NCBI GenBank assembly: GCA_029582165.1
Contig: CM055874.1
Span: forward strand, 4,972,114-5,036,113
DNA: 64,000 bases
From: Portulaca oleracea
Taxonomy: Eukaryota; Streptophyta; Magnoliopsida; Caryophyllales; Portulacaceae
Direction: 5' to 3'
In this document: piece after piece, positions 47,524 through 62,100 of the stretch
Position numbering within the stretch: position 1 is the first letter of the stretch
Layout: each line of letters begins with the position of its first letter
Made by a program: the position numbers and the translations under genes
Notes under the pieces: generated by a model
What the model was told of the DNA's origin: nothing
The model's database searches: none
Seen by the model: the letters and a program-made list of their open reading frames with translations, nothing else

Positions 47524-48822
47524 ATGGCTCTTCTTCATTTGTCCCTTGTTCTATTGTCAATCTTAGCTGTTTCTTCTGCAAGTGACTACTATGGTTACAC
47601 TCCAACGACTCCATCACCCACATACAAGAGCCCCGCCTACGCTCCATCACCCAAATACAAGAGCCCTGCTTACAAAACCCCATCATACACCCCATCCCCA
47701 TCATACAAGAAGCCCGGTCTTCAGGTATCCGCCGAGGTGCATGCCTACACTCCATCTAAATCATACAACTCACCAGTCCACAGTGCATACTCTCCATCAC
47801 CGGTGTACAAGGCACCTGTTTACACCCCGGCACCCGTGTACAAGTCACCCGTCTACACCCCATCACCGGTTTACACTCCATCATCACCAGTCTACTCCCC
47901 ATCTCCGGTGTACAAGGCACCCGTTTACACCCCGGCACCCGTATACAAGTCACCCGCCTACACTCCATCACCTGTTTACTCTCCATCACCAGTCTACTCC
48001 CCATCTCCGGCGTTCAAAACACCCGTTTACACCCCGACACCAGTGTACAAGTCACCCGCCTACACACCATCACCCGTCTACTCCCCATCACCTGTTTACT
48101 CTCCATCACCAGTCTACACTCCATCACCTGTTTATTCCCCATCTCCAGTGTACACTCCATCACCAGTTTACTCCCCATCTCCAGCCTACACTCCATCACC
48201 AGTTTACTCTCCATCTCCAGTCTACACCCCATCACCAGTTTACTCCCCATCTCCAGCCTACTCTCCATCACCTGTTTACACTCCATCTCCAGTCTACACC
48301 CCATCACCAGTTTACTCTCCATCTCCAGTCTACACTCCATCGCCTGTTTATTCCCCATCTCCAGTCTACACTCCATCACCTGTTAACACCCCTTCTCCAA
48401 TCTACTCCCCATCACCAGTGTACAAGCCACCTGTCTACACTCCAACCCCAGTCTACAAGTCTCCCGTCTACTCTCCATCACCAGTATACAAGTCACCTGT
48501 TTACACTCCATCACCTATCTACAAGTCACCAGTTTACATCCCATCACCAATCTACAAGTCGCCAGTCTACTCTCCATCACCGGTGTACAAATCACCTATT
48601 TACTCCCCATCACCAATCCCCAAGGTACCAATCTACACCCCGTTACCAGTTTACTCCCCATCCCCAATCTACACTCCTTCGCCGGTATACTCTCCATCGC
48701 CAGCCTACACTCCTTCACCAGTATATTCTCCATCTCCAGTCTATACTCCTTCACCAGTTTACTCTCCATCCCCTATTTACACTCCTTCACCAAAATACAA
48801 GGCACCAAAATCTGGCTACTAA
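47524..48822 (+). CDS. EXT6, secreted extensin/PRP-like protein, intact
   Basis: Single exon, 432 codons, the longest copy. Signal peptide and first 100 residues are as in EXT2 and EXT5; one unit reads AFKTP in place of VYKTP. The C-terminal third differs from all other copies: a run of [15 protein letters not shown] units with isoleucine, then [12 protein letters not shown], before the usual end KAPKSGY. The others lack that block and have a VSPVYSPSP stretch instead. It lies next to the ADSS gene, in convergent orientation about 0.8 kb away, with no sign of shared control. Its diverged flanks make it the likely outgroup of the array. Intact frame, clean promoter and good start context suggest a functional gene. 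Confidence 0.9.
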   Translation: MALLHLSLVLLSILAVSSASDYYGYTPTTPSPTYKSPAYAPSPKYKSPAYKTPSYTPSPSYKKPGLQVSAEVHAYTPSKSYNSPVHSAYSPSPVYKAPVYTPAPVYKSPVYTPSPVYTPSSPVYSPSPVYKAPVYTPAPVYKSPAYTPSPVYSPSPVYSPSPAFKTPVYTPTPVYKSPAYTPSPVYSPSPVYSPSPVYTPSPVYSPSPVYTPSPVYSPSPAYTPSPVYSPSPVYTPSPVYSPSPAYSPSPVYTPSPVYTPSPVYSPSPVYTPSPVYSPSPVYTPSPVNTPSPIYSPSPVYKPPVYTPTPVYKSPVYSPSPVYKSPVYTPSPIYKSPVYIPSPIYKSPVYSPSPVYKSPIYSPSPIPKVPIYTPLPVYSPSPIYTPSPVYSPSPAYTPSPVYSPSPVYTPSPVYSPSPIYTPSPKYKAPKSGY

Positions 48823-49045
48823 GAACATTTTCTACATTACCACCAAATTGATGCTACAATGGAGAAGCTTATTCTAATTCATTTGTCTTAAGAACTATAC
48901 ATCTATTGTTTTCGAGAATTCAATTCTTATATTTGTCTTGAGTTTGAGCTTGTGTGGTGTGTTTGTGTTTGTGTTTGTGTCATTTTATTTTTATTAACTC
49001 ATATTTGATGAGGATTCTATGTAATCTTCAAATTGCATTTCATTG

Positions 49046-49628
49046 TAAGTCTCTCCTATCTTGGTGCTAATTTATGTCACTAACTGTTTGTTCCTACGTT
49101 TCTTTTAAATTAATTTTCTATATATTAATCATTTTTGCGTTTTGTATTGACCAAGGCACCACAATAAACAATCTAATAGGGGAGGAATAATTGAACTTGG
49201 GCCTTTGGTCTAACCACTTAAGAGTTCTTTTTTGTTCATCTACCATCTATTAATAGGGTGTCAACAGAACATATTGAGAACAAAACTCTATGTAAAATTA
49301 CTTGACCAAAAAAATAAGACGAAACGAAATTGAGTAAACATTACAAGTTACAGGGTTGCACGTCGTCAGGAGTGAAGAAGTTGAGTTCCATAACTCACCA
49401 TTTCCAATCAAAACTGGCAAACAATACTTAGAATGTGTTTCATACAGCTCTGCAGCAAGCAAGATAATACAGGTATTAGTACATTAAAAATGGAGGTCAA
49501 CAAAATATGGTTTGTTTTCCTCCCATTGTATGTACCTTTGGAGGTTAAAGCAGAGCAGCGAGTTCTTAACAACCGGAACAGTACATCCGCCTCTCAAGAA
49601 TCAAACACTGATCTATTATATATAAGCA
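49046..49628. other. Intergenic, including 3' UTR of ADSS
   Basis: AT-rich sequence between the convergent EXT6 and ADSS genes. The part near 49,340 to 49,628 probably includes the ADSS 3' UTR. The frame at 49433 to 49636 (plus) is antisense to this and is not considered a gene. Confidence 0.5.
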
Positions 49629-53126
<3,498 letters not shown>

Positions 53127-53239
53127 AGTGAAAGTAATGAATGCGAGGGGGAGGGAAGAGGAGAGGGGATGTGGGCGGGTAGAAAAGGGTTTTGGAGGAG
53201 GAGAGAGAGTGACTAGTCCAAGTGGCAACGGCTGACTAG

Positions 53240-53600
53240 AATTACCCGCCAGTGACGAGTGTATATCACGGCTTCGAACGGCATATAAGGGCCATTGGTT
53301 TGTTCACGAATAGCTGGCTGTTGAGGACACGCAAGGGTTACAACTTACAAGTGAGGCAAAAAAGAAGGGGGAATCTAAAGATGAAAATCAAGTGGAATGC
53401 ATGGGAACCTTTTGGTTCTCAAACTTTTTCTGAAAAATTAGTGAAATTTCTTTAAGTGGATAAAATTTATTATGTTTGGCTGTGACAAATAATAGATGGG
53501 AAAGTTTTAGAACGAGACTCATTATTTCACTTTCAAACTCAGTAAACATTTTTCTAAGGGGCCCTAGGGAAAGTCTTTCCCTAGAAGATTTTCCCTATAA
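53240..53600. other. Intergenic DNA upstream of ADSS
   Basis: Presumed 5' flank and promoter of the minus-strand ADSS gene. I see no clear TATA box. The plus frame at 53252 to 53455 has no recognisable features. Confidence 0.4.
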
Positions 53601-53875
53601 GGGTGCATTTGGTTGCTCAAAAACCCCAGGGAAATGGTCAATTTTTTCGGATTGACTTGTTTTCTCCATGTTTGGGAGCAGTTTGACATTGGGAAAAATT
53701 TTACAATAGACTTACCATTTTCTACATTTTCCTAGAGAAAATTTTCCTTAGGGGACCCTAAGGGAAATTTTTCCGGGGAAATATTTCCCATGGAAAATTT
53801 TTCCCGAGAAAGATTTCCCTGAGGTTCCTACCAAACGCTTTCTAAAATTTTTCCCAAGAAACTACCAAACACATC
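53601..53875. mobile_element. Possible hAT-like MITE
   Basis: The left end GGGTGCATTTGGTTGCTCAA and the complement of the right end GATGTGTTTGGTAGTTTCTT are similar. The interior is packed with GGGAAA/TTTCCC words in both orientations, able to fold back. Confidence 0.4.
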
Positions 53876-54067
53876 ATAAAAGGGGAACAACTCAATGGGA
53901 GTTGCTCAACTGCCCCTTAGCCCGGCACCAAGAAGTGTAGCCGGGTGATTTGGTTGGCTGTCATGATATGTCCCAGGAGAGGTGAAAATATGCGGAATTC
54001 TATTATCAAATGGTTCTTTGCACCTAGTTTTGGTGTAGCAACTTTCGATTTATCCTCTGCAATTAGT

Positions 54068-54208
54068 CTAGCCAAGTCCACTAGAAAGGGGTTCGTGAAC
54101 AACAGCATCAGTGATTCCTAAGTTTCCTGGAGCCCTGAGATTCCGCTTTGCCATCTCGATGAAAATGGGTAGGAGCTCATCCAAGAAGGTCATGCTGTTG
54201 TCAGGCAT
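54068..54208 (-). other. Short coding-like fragment, origin unknown
   Basis: A 46-residue minus-strand frame starting MPDNSMTFLDELLPIFIEM and ending at TAG (54068 to 54070), followed in another frame by more codon-like sequence to about 53,917. Composition is more protein-like than its surroundings, but no family is recognised. Possibly a gene or transposon fragment with a frameshift. Confidence 0.25.
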
Positions 54209-54214
54209 GAATAG

Positions 54215-54955
54215 AGCATCTATACGGTAACTTCCGTCTTAAAAGTTATTTGGCGCTTTTATACGATATCTGCGATTTCTCGCGTAAAATGTGGAGTTTG
54301 ACGGTAAAATAGTCTTCTTGAGAACTAATAACTCTAAGAAAGTAAGGAGATATTTCAAACGAAAATTAAAGAAGGAAATAAAGGAGCATGTCATAAAAAA
54401 ATAGTAGGTCTATGATATTGTAAGAGAGGCAGCCAACCTGTAATGAGATTTTTTAGAGTTTTTTTACATCTTTGCATTGTATACTTGTATGCTCTAATGT
54501 TTATTTGTTCTTTCCTTGACGATATTGCTACACCTTTGTGCTAAATTGTTCCTCTATTATACGTGTGCATTTATTTGCCCTTTTAAATAAAATATATATA
54601 AAAAAAAAGTTGATAACGAAGAATGAAATTGAAACCCCCAACATATGAGAGATATCAAGTCACCACCAAATGAGAGAAACTTGATACTCTTAGATAAGAG
54701 GTTCATTCCCAAGAAGTCCTACTAAATACAAAATAAGATAACATAATACCTTTGGGCATCAAGTTTCATTATACGACCTCCAACAAAAACACACCATAAG
54801 AGAGGTTTTCCTACTTTATATTTTGTCTAAGGGGTGATCTCCAAGGAAAAGCAAGTCTCTGAAATTGAAAAATTGTTCGACATTGTTATCATATTTGATA
54901 TGTAGAGATCAGTTAGAGAGAGAGGGCGAGTTTCCCTCCTCTCTTCTTCTTTCTT
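54215..54955. other. AT-rich intergenic DNA, no gene seen
   Basis: No long frame, RNA gene or clear repeat borders recognised. Confidence 0.4.
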
Positions 54956-54958
54956 CAG

Positions 54959-55293
54959 CATCTCAAGATCCTTTAGTTTTGGCCATGACACTCCCTCTCT
55001 TCTGCAGCAGCCATTTTTTATAGCCAAAGGAAGGTTCAAAGGTCCTAGCATTCTTCTTTCTTTTGTATATGTGGTTGAACATCTCAAGATCTTCAGCTCT
55101 AGCCATGACACTTCCTCTCTTTTGCAGCATCAATCTTTTATATCCAAGGGAAAGTTCAAAGGTCCTAGCATTCTTCTTTCTTCTACATCTATAATTTTGC
55201 ATCTCAAGATTCTTTAGCTTTGGCCATGACACTTCCTCTCTTTTGCAGCATCCATCTTTTATACCCAAAGGAAGGTTCAAAGGTCCTAGCATT
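54959..55293. repeat. 120-bp tandem repeat, about 2.8 copies
   Basis: Copies begin ATCTCAAGAT at 54960, 55081 and 55201 (121 then 120 bp apart) and share GCCATGACACTTCCTCTCTT and AGGTTCAAAGGTCCTAGCAT. On the minus strand the period, divisible by three, keeps a repeated 40-residue frame open for up to 109 codons (55292 to 54963) with KNARTFE and LQKRGSVMA motifs. No protein family recognised. Confidence 0.85.
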
Positions 55294-55568
55294 GATTTTG
55301 GTGATGTTTCTTATCTGAAGTTAATGTTTGCTTTATCTATTAAGCTCATTTCAGTAAAACAATTTATTAGTCTACCTAGGACAAAGTTGCCTTGACTGTT
55401 TCCCACATTCCCTAACTATCCTAATTGACTTAATTATTTTCCATTATCATTAGTTACTTCGTTTTAGTCAAGAAATACCTCCAGTAAGGTATGCACCTTA
55501 ATTATAACGTGAGTATAGTAAGAACAACTTCACCCTAGTATTTTTCTTAACCATTTGAAGTAACTGTA

Positions 55569-56514
55569 AGGGCCTGTTTGGTGAGAATTTAGGAATGAAA
55601 TGGATATGAAATTAAAGGGGGTTAGGTATGAAATTAGAACCCAAAACTCAGATTATTTGGTAAAAAAATTGGAATGGAATCAAAATCCCAATCATAAAAG
55701 AAATGTGTTTGGCTAGAAATTATGGAATGAAATCAAAACCCCAAAACTGATATTGCTTTTCATGTAAAAACTCATCTTCTCTCTTCATTTCTCCTTGCCC
55801 AGATAATAGAACAGAGCCCACCCCAAATCCTCAAATGTCATTCACAGCCATAAACCACCATTTTTCAATTGCTTGATTCATGATTTTTGTAGAGAGATCC
55901 AAGATCCCCATTTTTGCTGCAACAATGCCATCAAGGAGCCTCACCGCCACCAACGACCCTGAACTAGCTTATGTTGTTTTTGTCGTTGTGAGCTAAATAG
56001 CCTGAATTTGTAGCTATGTGTTTGTTTTTGTTCACTCATGGGTGGGGTTTGGTTTGGGGAACCATATGATTGTTCTTGTTCTGTCAATTTATGTAGCGAC
56101 CCATTTTTGTGAAGTTGAATCTGCAATTACTTGTTCTAAACTTTAGTCCTTCGTGCATTGTTTGATTCAGTTTGGTGGTTTCCGACTTTCCGATGAGTCG
56201 GCAACGGTGACCTTGTAGTGGTGCAGTGGTGGATCCCAGTGTGTCGGCAACAGCAACCTTGAGGTGGTGGTGTGGCGCAACCATGAAGATGAAACTTTTC
56301 TCTCTCTACCCCCTCTCTCTGTCATCCATTCCACAGGGATAGAAATCCATTCCCCACAATTATGGGAGGTATCTAATTCCCCCCATTTTGGAGGGATTGG
56401 AAATCCTGTGGAATAACAATTTCATTCCATAATATACTCACCAAACAACAAGAAAAGGAATAAGAACTCATTCCACCTCAATCCCATTCCTTTTTGTCTC
56501 TCCAAACAAGCCCT
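55569..56514. mobile_element. hAT-like MITE or non-autonomous element, 0.95 kb
   Basis: The left end AGGGCCTGTTTGGTGAG and the complement of the right end AGGGCTTGTTTGGAGAG match at 14 of 17 positions. Subterminal GGAATGAAAT / ATTCCATTCC words occur at both sides. The interior at about 55,800 to 56,300 is more GC-rich and carries short frames (minus 56084 to 56284), perhaps captured sequence. No exact 8-bp duplication was established. Confidence 0.6.
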
Positions 56515-56708
56515 AAGTACTTCCTCTTAACCATGTCATTCGGTGGAGGTATTTCTACACATGGCTTCCTCCAATCATGCACACTATGAAATTTTGAGTC
56601 AAAATTACCATTATTATGATTGTTTCTCTAAATATCCATAAGCTTATTATAAACGGGATCTTTGTATTCTTATGCCTTGTTTTGCCAATGCATTTTCTTA
56701 TTTTCTAT

Positions 56709-56910
56709 TACTCCATCCGTTTCATATTGTCTTGATCCATCAATCAGTCAAACTTAAAAAATTTTGACCAGTAGTTACGTGCGAAAGTACTATCTTTAAA
56801 TTTGCACAAAAAACTACAATCATATGAATATAATATTGTAACTTTTTGATAAAAATATACATATTATAAAAAACTATCAGCCATACAATAATATTAAATA
56901 CTGTATAACA
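56709..56910. mobile_element. Stowaway-like MITE remnant, one end
   Basis: TACTCCATCCGTTTCATATTG is a typical Stowaway left terminus after TA. No matching right terminus was found, so it is probably truncated. Confidence 0.4.
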
Positions 56911-57512
56911 ACTAGCCTAACAAAGTAACGATTTTATAGTTCTTTTTACTACTATTTCACTCCACTTACTCTCAAGTCCAAATAATTCTTCCACACATAT
57001 ATACTATCTAATATTTGTTGACATTTCATGGAGCATCCTTACATATCATAAATGATGGTATCCCTCGTCCTTAACTATTTTGTTTACCCAATTTTTGCAA
57101 AGATCAGCTTCACTTTCTTTGCCCTACCCATAGTATCTACCTACTGGTAATAACTTCACCAGCCACCCACCTCCTTCAAGCACGTACCATATATATTCAC
57201 TACAGCCTTGTGTACACAGTTAAATATTTTCATCAAAAAGGACACCAATTCAAGAGGATCAAAGTCTAACAAGTGAAGTGAGCATGTGCTATGATTAGAC
57301 TTGATTAGGAGGAGAAAACTCTCGATCTTCACAAAAGTCCACAACATTTATGACCTACTTTATTAACTTTGTGGGTTGAGAGGTTGAATAATTATTGATT
57401 ATGGTCTAACAATGGGGAATTCATTCTTGATTTTGTAACTTTTATTTTAATAAGGTAGGCAAATTATGCATTCATATAGGCAAATTATGTAGCGGTGCAT
57501 ATATGTGAATAG
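56911..57512. other. Intergenic DNA, no gene seen
   Basis: AT-rich; the minus frame at 57156 to 57347 is short and unremarkable. Confidence 0.4.
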
Positions 57513-57521
57513 ACTTATGAG

Positions 57522-58269
57522 CAAAAAATGACTTGGAGGTAACTATCATTTTATGAAAATAATTTCTAGGACCCCATATTTTGAAAATCGATTTTGAGGT
57601 CCCTTTCTTTATGTGTGAATAATTATCAAGACCCACTATTTTAATAAAAACCTATTAAAAGGAGTAGTAACTTTTTATATTTATAGAAAAGGGTTTAAAA
57701 CAAGGACTTTTAATGCAAAAATATGATTTTTGAGATTTTTATTAAAACAGGTTAAAATAAACACTCTTAACTCTCTGTGATAATTTTAATGATATTAATT
57801 ATCACAATCTACTACTTATACCTCAAAAATTGTATTTTCTGTGGTTATAGGCTCACCAAGTTTAGAAAAAAAAAATAAACTTAACTAGAAAACTGTGACT
57901 GATATCTTAATATAGTTGTGTTGGACAATCAAATTATTAAAGTTATCATAAGCAAGTACAAATTTTTGAGTTATAAGTAGTTGATTGTGATAACTAATAC
58001 CATTAAAATTATCACAGAGTTAAGAGTGTTTATTTTAACCTGTTTTAATAAAAATATCAAAAAATCATATTTTTGCATAAAAAGGTCCTTGTTTTAAACC
58101 ATTTTCTATAAATATAAAAAGTTACTACCTTTTTAATAGGTTTTTATTAAAATAGTGGGTCCTGATAATTATTAGCACATAAAGAAAGAGACTTCAAAAT
58201 CAATTTTCAAAATATGGAGTCCTAAAAATCATTTTCACAAAATGATAGGTACCTTCAAGTCATTTTTTG
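57522..58269. mobile_element. Mutator-type foldback MITE, 748 bp hairpin
   Basis: The ends CAAAAAATGACTTG and CAAGTCATTTTTTG are exact inverted repeats and the similarity continues inward for about 300 bp on each arm (left about 57,522 to 57,825; right about 57,965 to 58,269) around a loop of about 140 bp. Flanks are an exact 9-bp duplication, ACTTATGAG (57513 to 57521; 58270 to 58278). Nine bases with long terminal inverted repeats fit a Mutator-like MITE. Transcription would give a long double-stranded hairpin. Confidence 0.85.
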
Positions 58270-58278
58270 ACTTATGAG

Positions 58279-58880
58279 TTTCAAATAAAAGACAAAGTAT
58301 CTATACATTCTATTTCAAATATATTTTTATCCAAACCATTTCTGATTTTATCTGGATCGAACCATCTCCATTTGTATAGTGTTCAATTTTTGATAATTTA
58401 TCTTCTTAATAAAATATCACTAGTTTAACTACCTTGCACCATCGCAAGTAAGTTATTACAACAACAATAATAACCTTACAGAAAAATACAGTTGGTCGTA
58501 TTTTTTGGGGATGCAGATGTACACAACCTTTCATCTAAACTTATGTTCATGAATTATCGTAAGTTATGAAGATGCTAATCATTAACAATGTTAAAAGTTA
58601 AAGCCCTTTGATAATAAACTAGTAACATGATAGTAAACAGTGAAAACACAGGAGAATAAGATCCATTTGTTTACATTGATAAAATTACCAGTGTTATCTA
58701 GTTTTTTTTATTAATTGATTAAAGAGCGTGAGAAGAAAATGGAGAGGTTAAACCCTCTTCCCTACTCCAACAGGCCCGGGTTTAATTTCAAACCAAACAG
58801 GGCATAAATTCCAAAGGCAAATAATTAAGATGGCTCCAAGAAAAGAAAAACAACGGAAAAATTAATGGCGTATAGTATTA
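58279..58880. other. Upstream region of the LPAT gene
   Basis: AT-rich with no frame. The DNA from about 58,886 to 59,157 turns pyrimidine-rich (CTCTCTCC runs), as in many plant 5' UTRs, and probably belongs to the LPAT transcript. No convincing TATA box. Confidence 0.45.
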
Positions 58881-59157
58881 GTCCCCCCCCATCTCCTCCT
58901 CTCCCTCTTTCAATTTCACAACCACTTTCTCTGCCCAGTTCTCTCACATACTCATCCATCACTCTCCCCTCTTCTCTCCCTCTCTTAAATCTCTCTCTCC
59001 CTCTCTAATCTCTCGCTCTCTTGAATCATTCTCTCTCTCATCCATCTTGTATTTTAGCTGAGTACGCATGCTATTCCACTGAATCTCATCCTCGTGACTC
59101 TCTCTCCATACAAATCTGGTGATTTGTGTGCAAGGGAGGTCTGCTGTTGCTTCTTTT

Positions 59158-62100
59158 ATGGCGATTCCAGCTGTTGCTGTGGTGGTTCCTCTTGGAGTGC
59201 TCTTCTTGCTCTCTGGTCTCATCGTCAACGCTATTCAGGTTACTTGTTCAACGATCTACTGTGCTTGATTCTTTCGTTTCAAGCTTTTCCGAGGGTTTAT
59301 GAATTATGATTGCAATCCGTGGTTTTGCATTTCTAAAGTTCAAGTTGATTTTAGGGATTGTTGTTTTAGTAGGCTGTAGTGAGTAGAAATGATTGGCACA
59401 ACTTTGGGGAACTCGCCCGATTAGATGTCAAACTTTGGTGTTATTTAGTTGATATTTATTGTCGACTTGATGTAGAGTTGATGCGTTTTAGTTAATTGAA
59501 CTTGATTTCGCTGTGTATTTGTGTAATAAGGTAGATTTTATCGCTAAATGAACCCTAATTGTGATGTTTCTGGTTGCAATCAGGCGACTTGTTTTGTCCT
59601 GATACGGCCACTGTCGAAGAACACATACAGAAGGATTAATAGATGGGTGGCAGAGCTGTTGTGGATTCAGTTGGTGTGGCTTGTTGATTGGTGGGCTAGG
59701 GTTCAGGTGATTTTCTTATCTTGTTTTTTTCTTTGCGTAGGTAAATTTCCTATCTACTTGTCAATTCGTTTTTTTGTGATTTTTGTTTTGTTTAGGTCTT
59801 TTAGAATGGACTTATCTATCTGCTTGCGGTGATACTGGCTGGGTTATACCATGCCTGCCTACGATTGAAGTTTGCACCAGCTTTAGTTATCAGATTGACT
59901 ATGAAGTAATGATGTGTTGAATGATGGACTTAAATGTACTCTGGCATATCTCTTTCTGAATTTTGTAGTAAAGAATGAATGGGGGAGATTCCTTTAACCA
60001 CTGTAAACGATCTGCTGGTTTATTTTCAAATTTCAATGTATGTTTGGATCTGCTCTAGCAAATAATACGCTTGGAAATTATATATTGAGAGTTACCTGCT
60101 TTGTGTGCGTGACCTTTTTGGAAGATCATCATCAAATTCCCAAAAAGTAATACTGGAAATGTGAGGTAATCTTAACGTTCCTTTTCTGGACTGGGGGTTG
60201 ATCTTTTATGGTGACATTTTGTTTTGTGCTCGTGTGCTTTAATTCTTTTAGAAGATTTAATTATTTGAGTGGGATAATACAAGAGTTTAGTGGAGAGACT
60301 AGCATAGCCAGCTTACTTTCCTCAACAGCTGGAGTTATATCTTTAAAGAGGGTTTAAGATCAAGAAAATAAGAACAAATTTACAGAGCTGAAGTGCAGAG
60401 GGGGGGAAAAAAAAACTATACGAGGCATATCTGGGGGTGGACATTAGGTGGTGCAATGGTGAATCAAATAGAATATAGCCAGTAATCTTGACGGTAAACA
60501 CTTTTGCAACCTTCTCAAGAACGGAATTGATGACATGATTGCTTGGATGTACAGGCATTTCATGTAGAGAAGCAGCTATTTAGTGAAACATGTTTTGTTG
60601 CGAGACTTGATCGTCCAGTGCATAATTCATCCTTTGCCAAATATACTTTCCCTAAAATCAGTCACTTGAGAGAATAACATCTTTACCCTTCAGATTTTCA
60701 TGATTTTGTGATTGTGAAGCTCTGGAACTTTTGGCCTGTTTTACTACTTTTAATTGATAAAATGAGATTCAGTAATCAGTAGTGCTAGTCTTAATGAGTT
60801 ATTAAACATTTTGGGTATTTGGGTGGAGGGTTTGTGAATGAGAGTATGACTTCTCCTAAGTTTACCTGTTTCTGTTGGCCTCCTCGGAATTCTGTTTCTA
60901 CTATTGATTGGACTTCTTGTCATGATTACTGTATTTTGACCCTGCTTCTGTATGTCTTAATTTGCAAAACCATCCAACACTGCCACGGGATTCCTCACTT
61001 AGTATTGAATTAAGCTTTATATTGGAATTATCCATGATTTAGTACTTATTAGCTATCGTTCCTGCAGATCAAAGTATTCACAGATCCTGAGACCTTTCGG
61101 CAGCTTGGTATGTGAAAAACTGTACATTCTCTGTTTGGTTGAAAATTATTTTATCTGTATAATTGCTTCAAAGGCAAGTTTTTCTGCATGGATAATGGGA
61201 AGTCGAGAGATCCCATATCTGACAATCTGTTAATATTTTTCAAATGTCCATATTGCTAATTATCTCCAGAGAATGGGCCCCTGTTATTAGTGGGTTCTCT
61301 TATATGCAGCTATGTCATGTATTTGCTTGTGAACTACAACATGGTTGTTACTTTAATGAAGCTTTTCCAAATTCCAGGTAAAGAGCATGCTTTATTAATA
61401 GCAAACCATAGAAGTGACATTGATTGGCTTGTGGGATGGGTGCTTGCCCAGGCAAGTAATTTCTGATACCACCTTTTTCATATAATTCCTAGGAGAGGCT
61501 TAATATGGCACATGCCATAGTAATGGTTATCTTCTTAACTTGCATCTTTATGTGAAAATCTAAAAAGCATGGGTGTAGAAGTTATTGGTTCATCAGCTGA
61601 TCTATTGTGCTTATGGCAGCGGGCAGGTTGCCTTGGTAGCGCTATAGCTCTTATGAAGAAATCATCAAAGTTACTTCCAGTGAGTGTTCAAGCATACGTT
61701 TCCATTGTTGGACACACTTGATTATTTTGTGTTTCTGTCCTCAAGTGGCATCTGAAATCTCTAGTTCTTTTGCTTTTGTCAGATGTGTTCCTTTGTACTT
61801 ACTACTTATTGATTGGTTTGATGCTGCAGATTTGATCCCATTATTCACTTCATTATCCTCCTTGCATTTATGAAGTCCATTAAAAGAACGAAACACCTAT
61901 TTTTCTAGGGATCCATTTCCCTATTGACTAAGTTTACTCATCACAAGATCCAAACTCTATACCTGAAAATTCCATCTACAGAACATTTTTTTTTTATTAA
62001 TTTTTGGGAATAGAAGTTCCGCGGGGGTTGGGGGGTGGGGGGGTGGGGGGTGGGGGGAGGAGGGGTTTCTGATGTAGCAGTGTTAGCTCTGAATTAAAAT

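Larger units (their letters stand above)
46925..49045 (+). repeat. Unit 6, proximal part (carries EXT6)
   Basis: Promoter, gene and 3' UTR homologous to the other units but clearly more divergent upstream and in the 3' UTR. Only one copy of the 58-bp repeat (47068 on). Homology fades at about 49,045. Confidence 0.85.

Noticed and set aside
53127..53228. Upstream ADSS start at 53228 ([12 protein letters not shown])
   Set aside because: It adds 34 residues beyond the usual plant length; the inner Met at 53126 aligns with the expected N-terminus. Kept as an alternative only.
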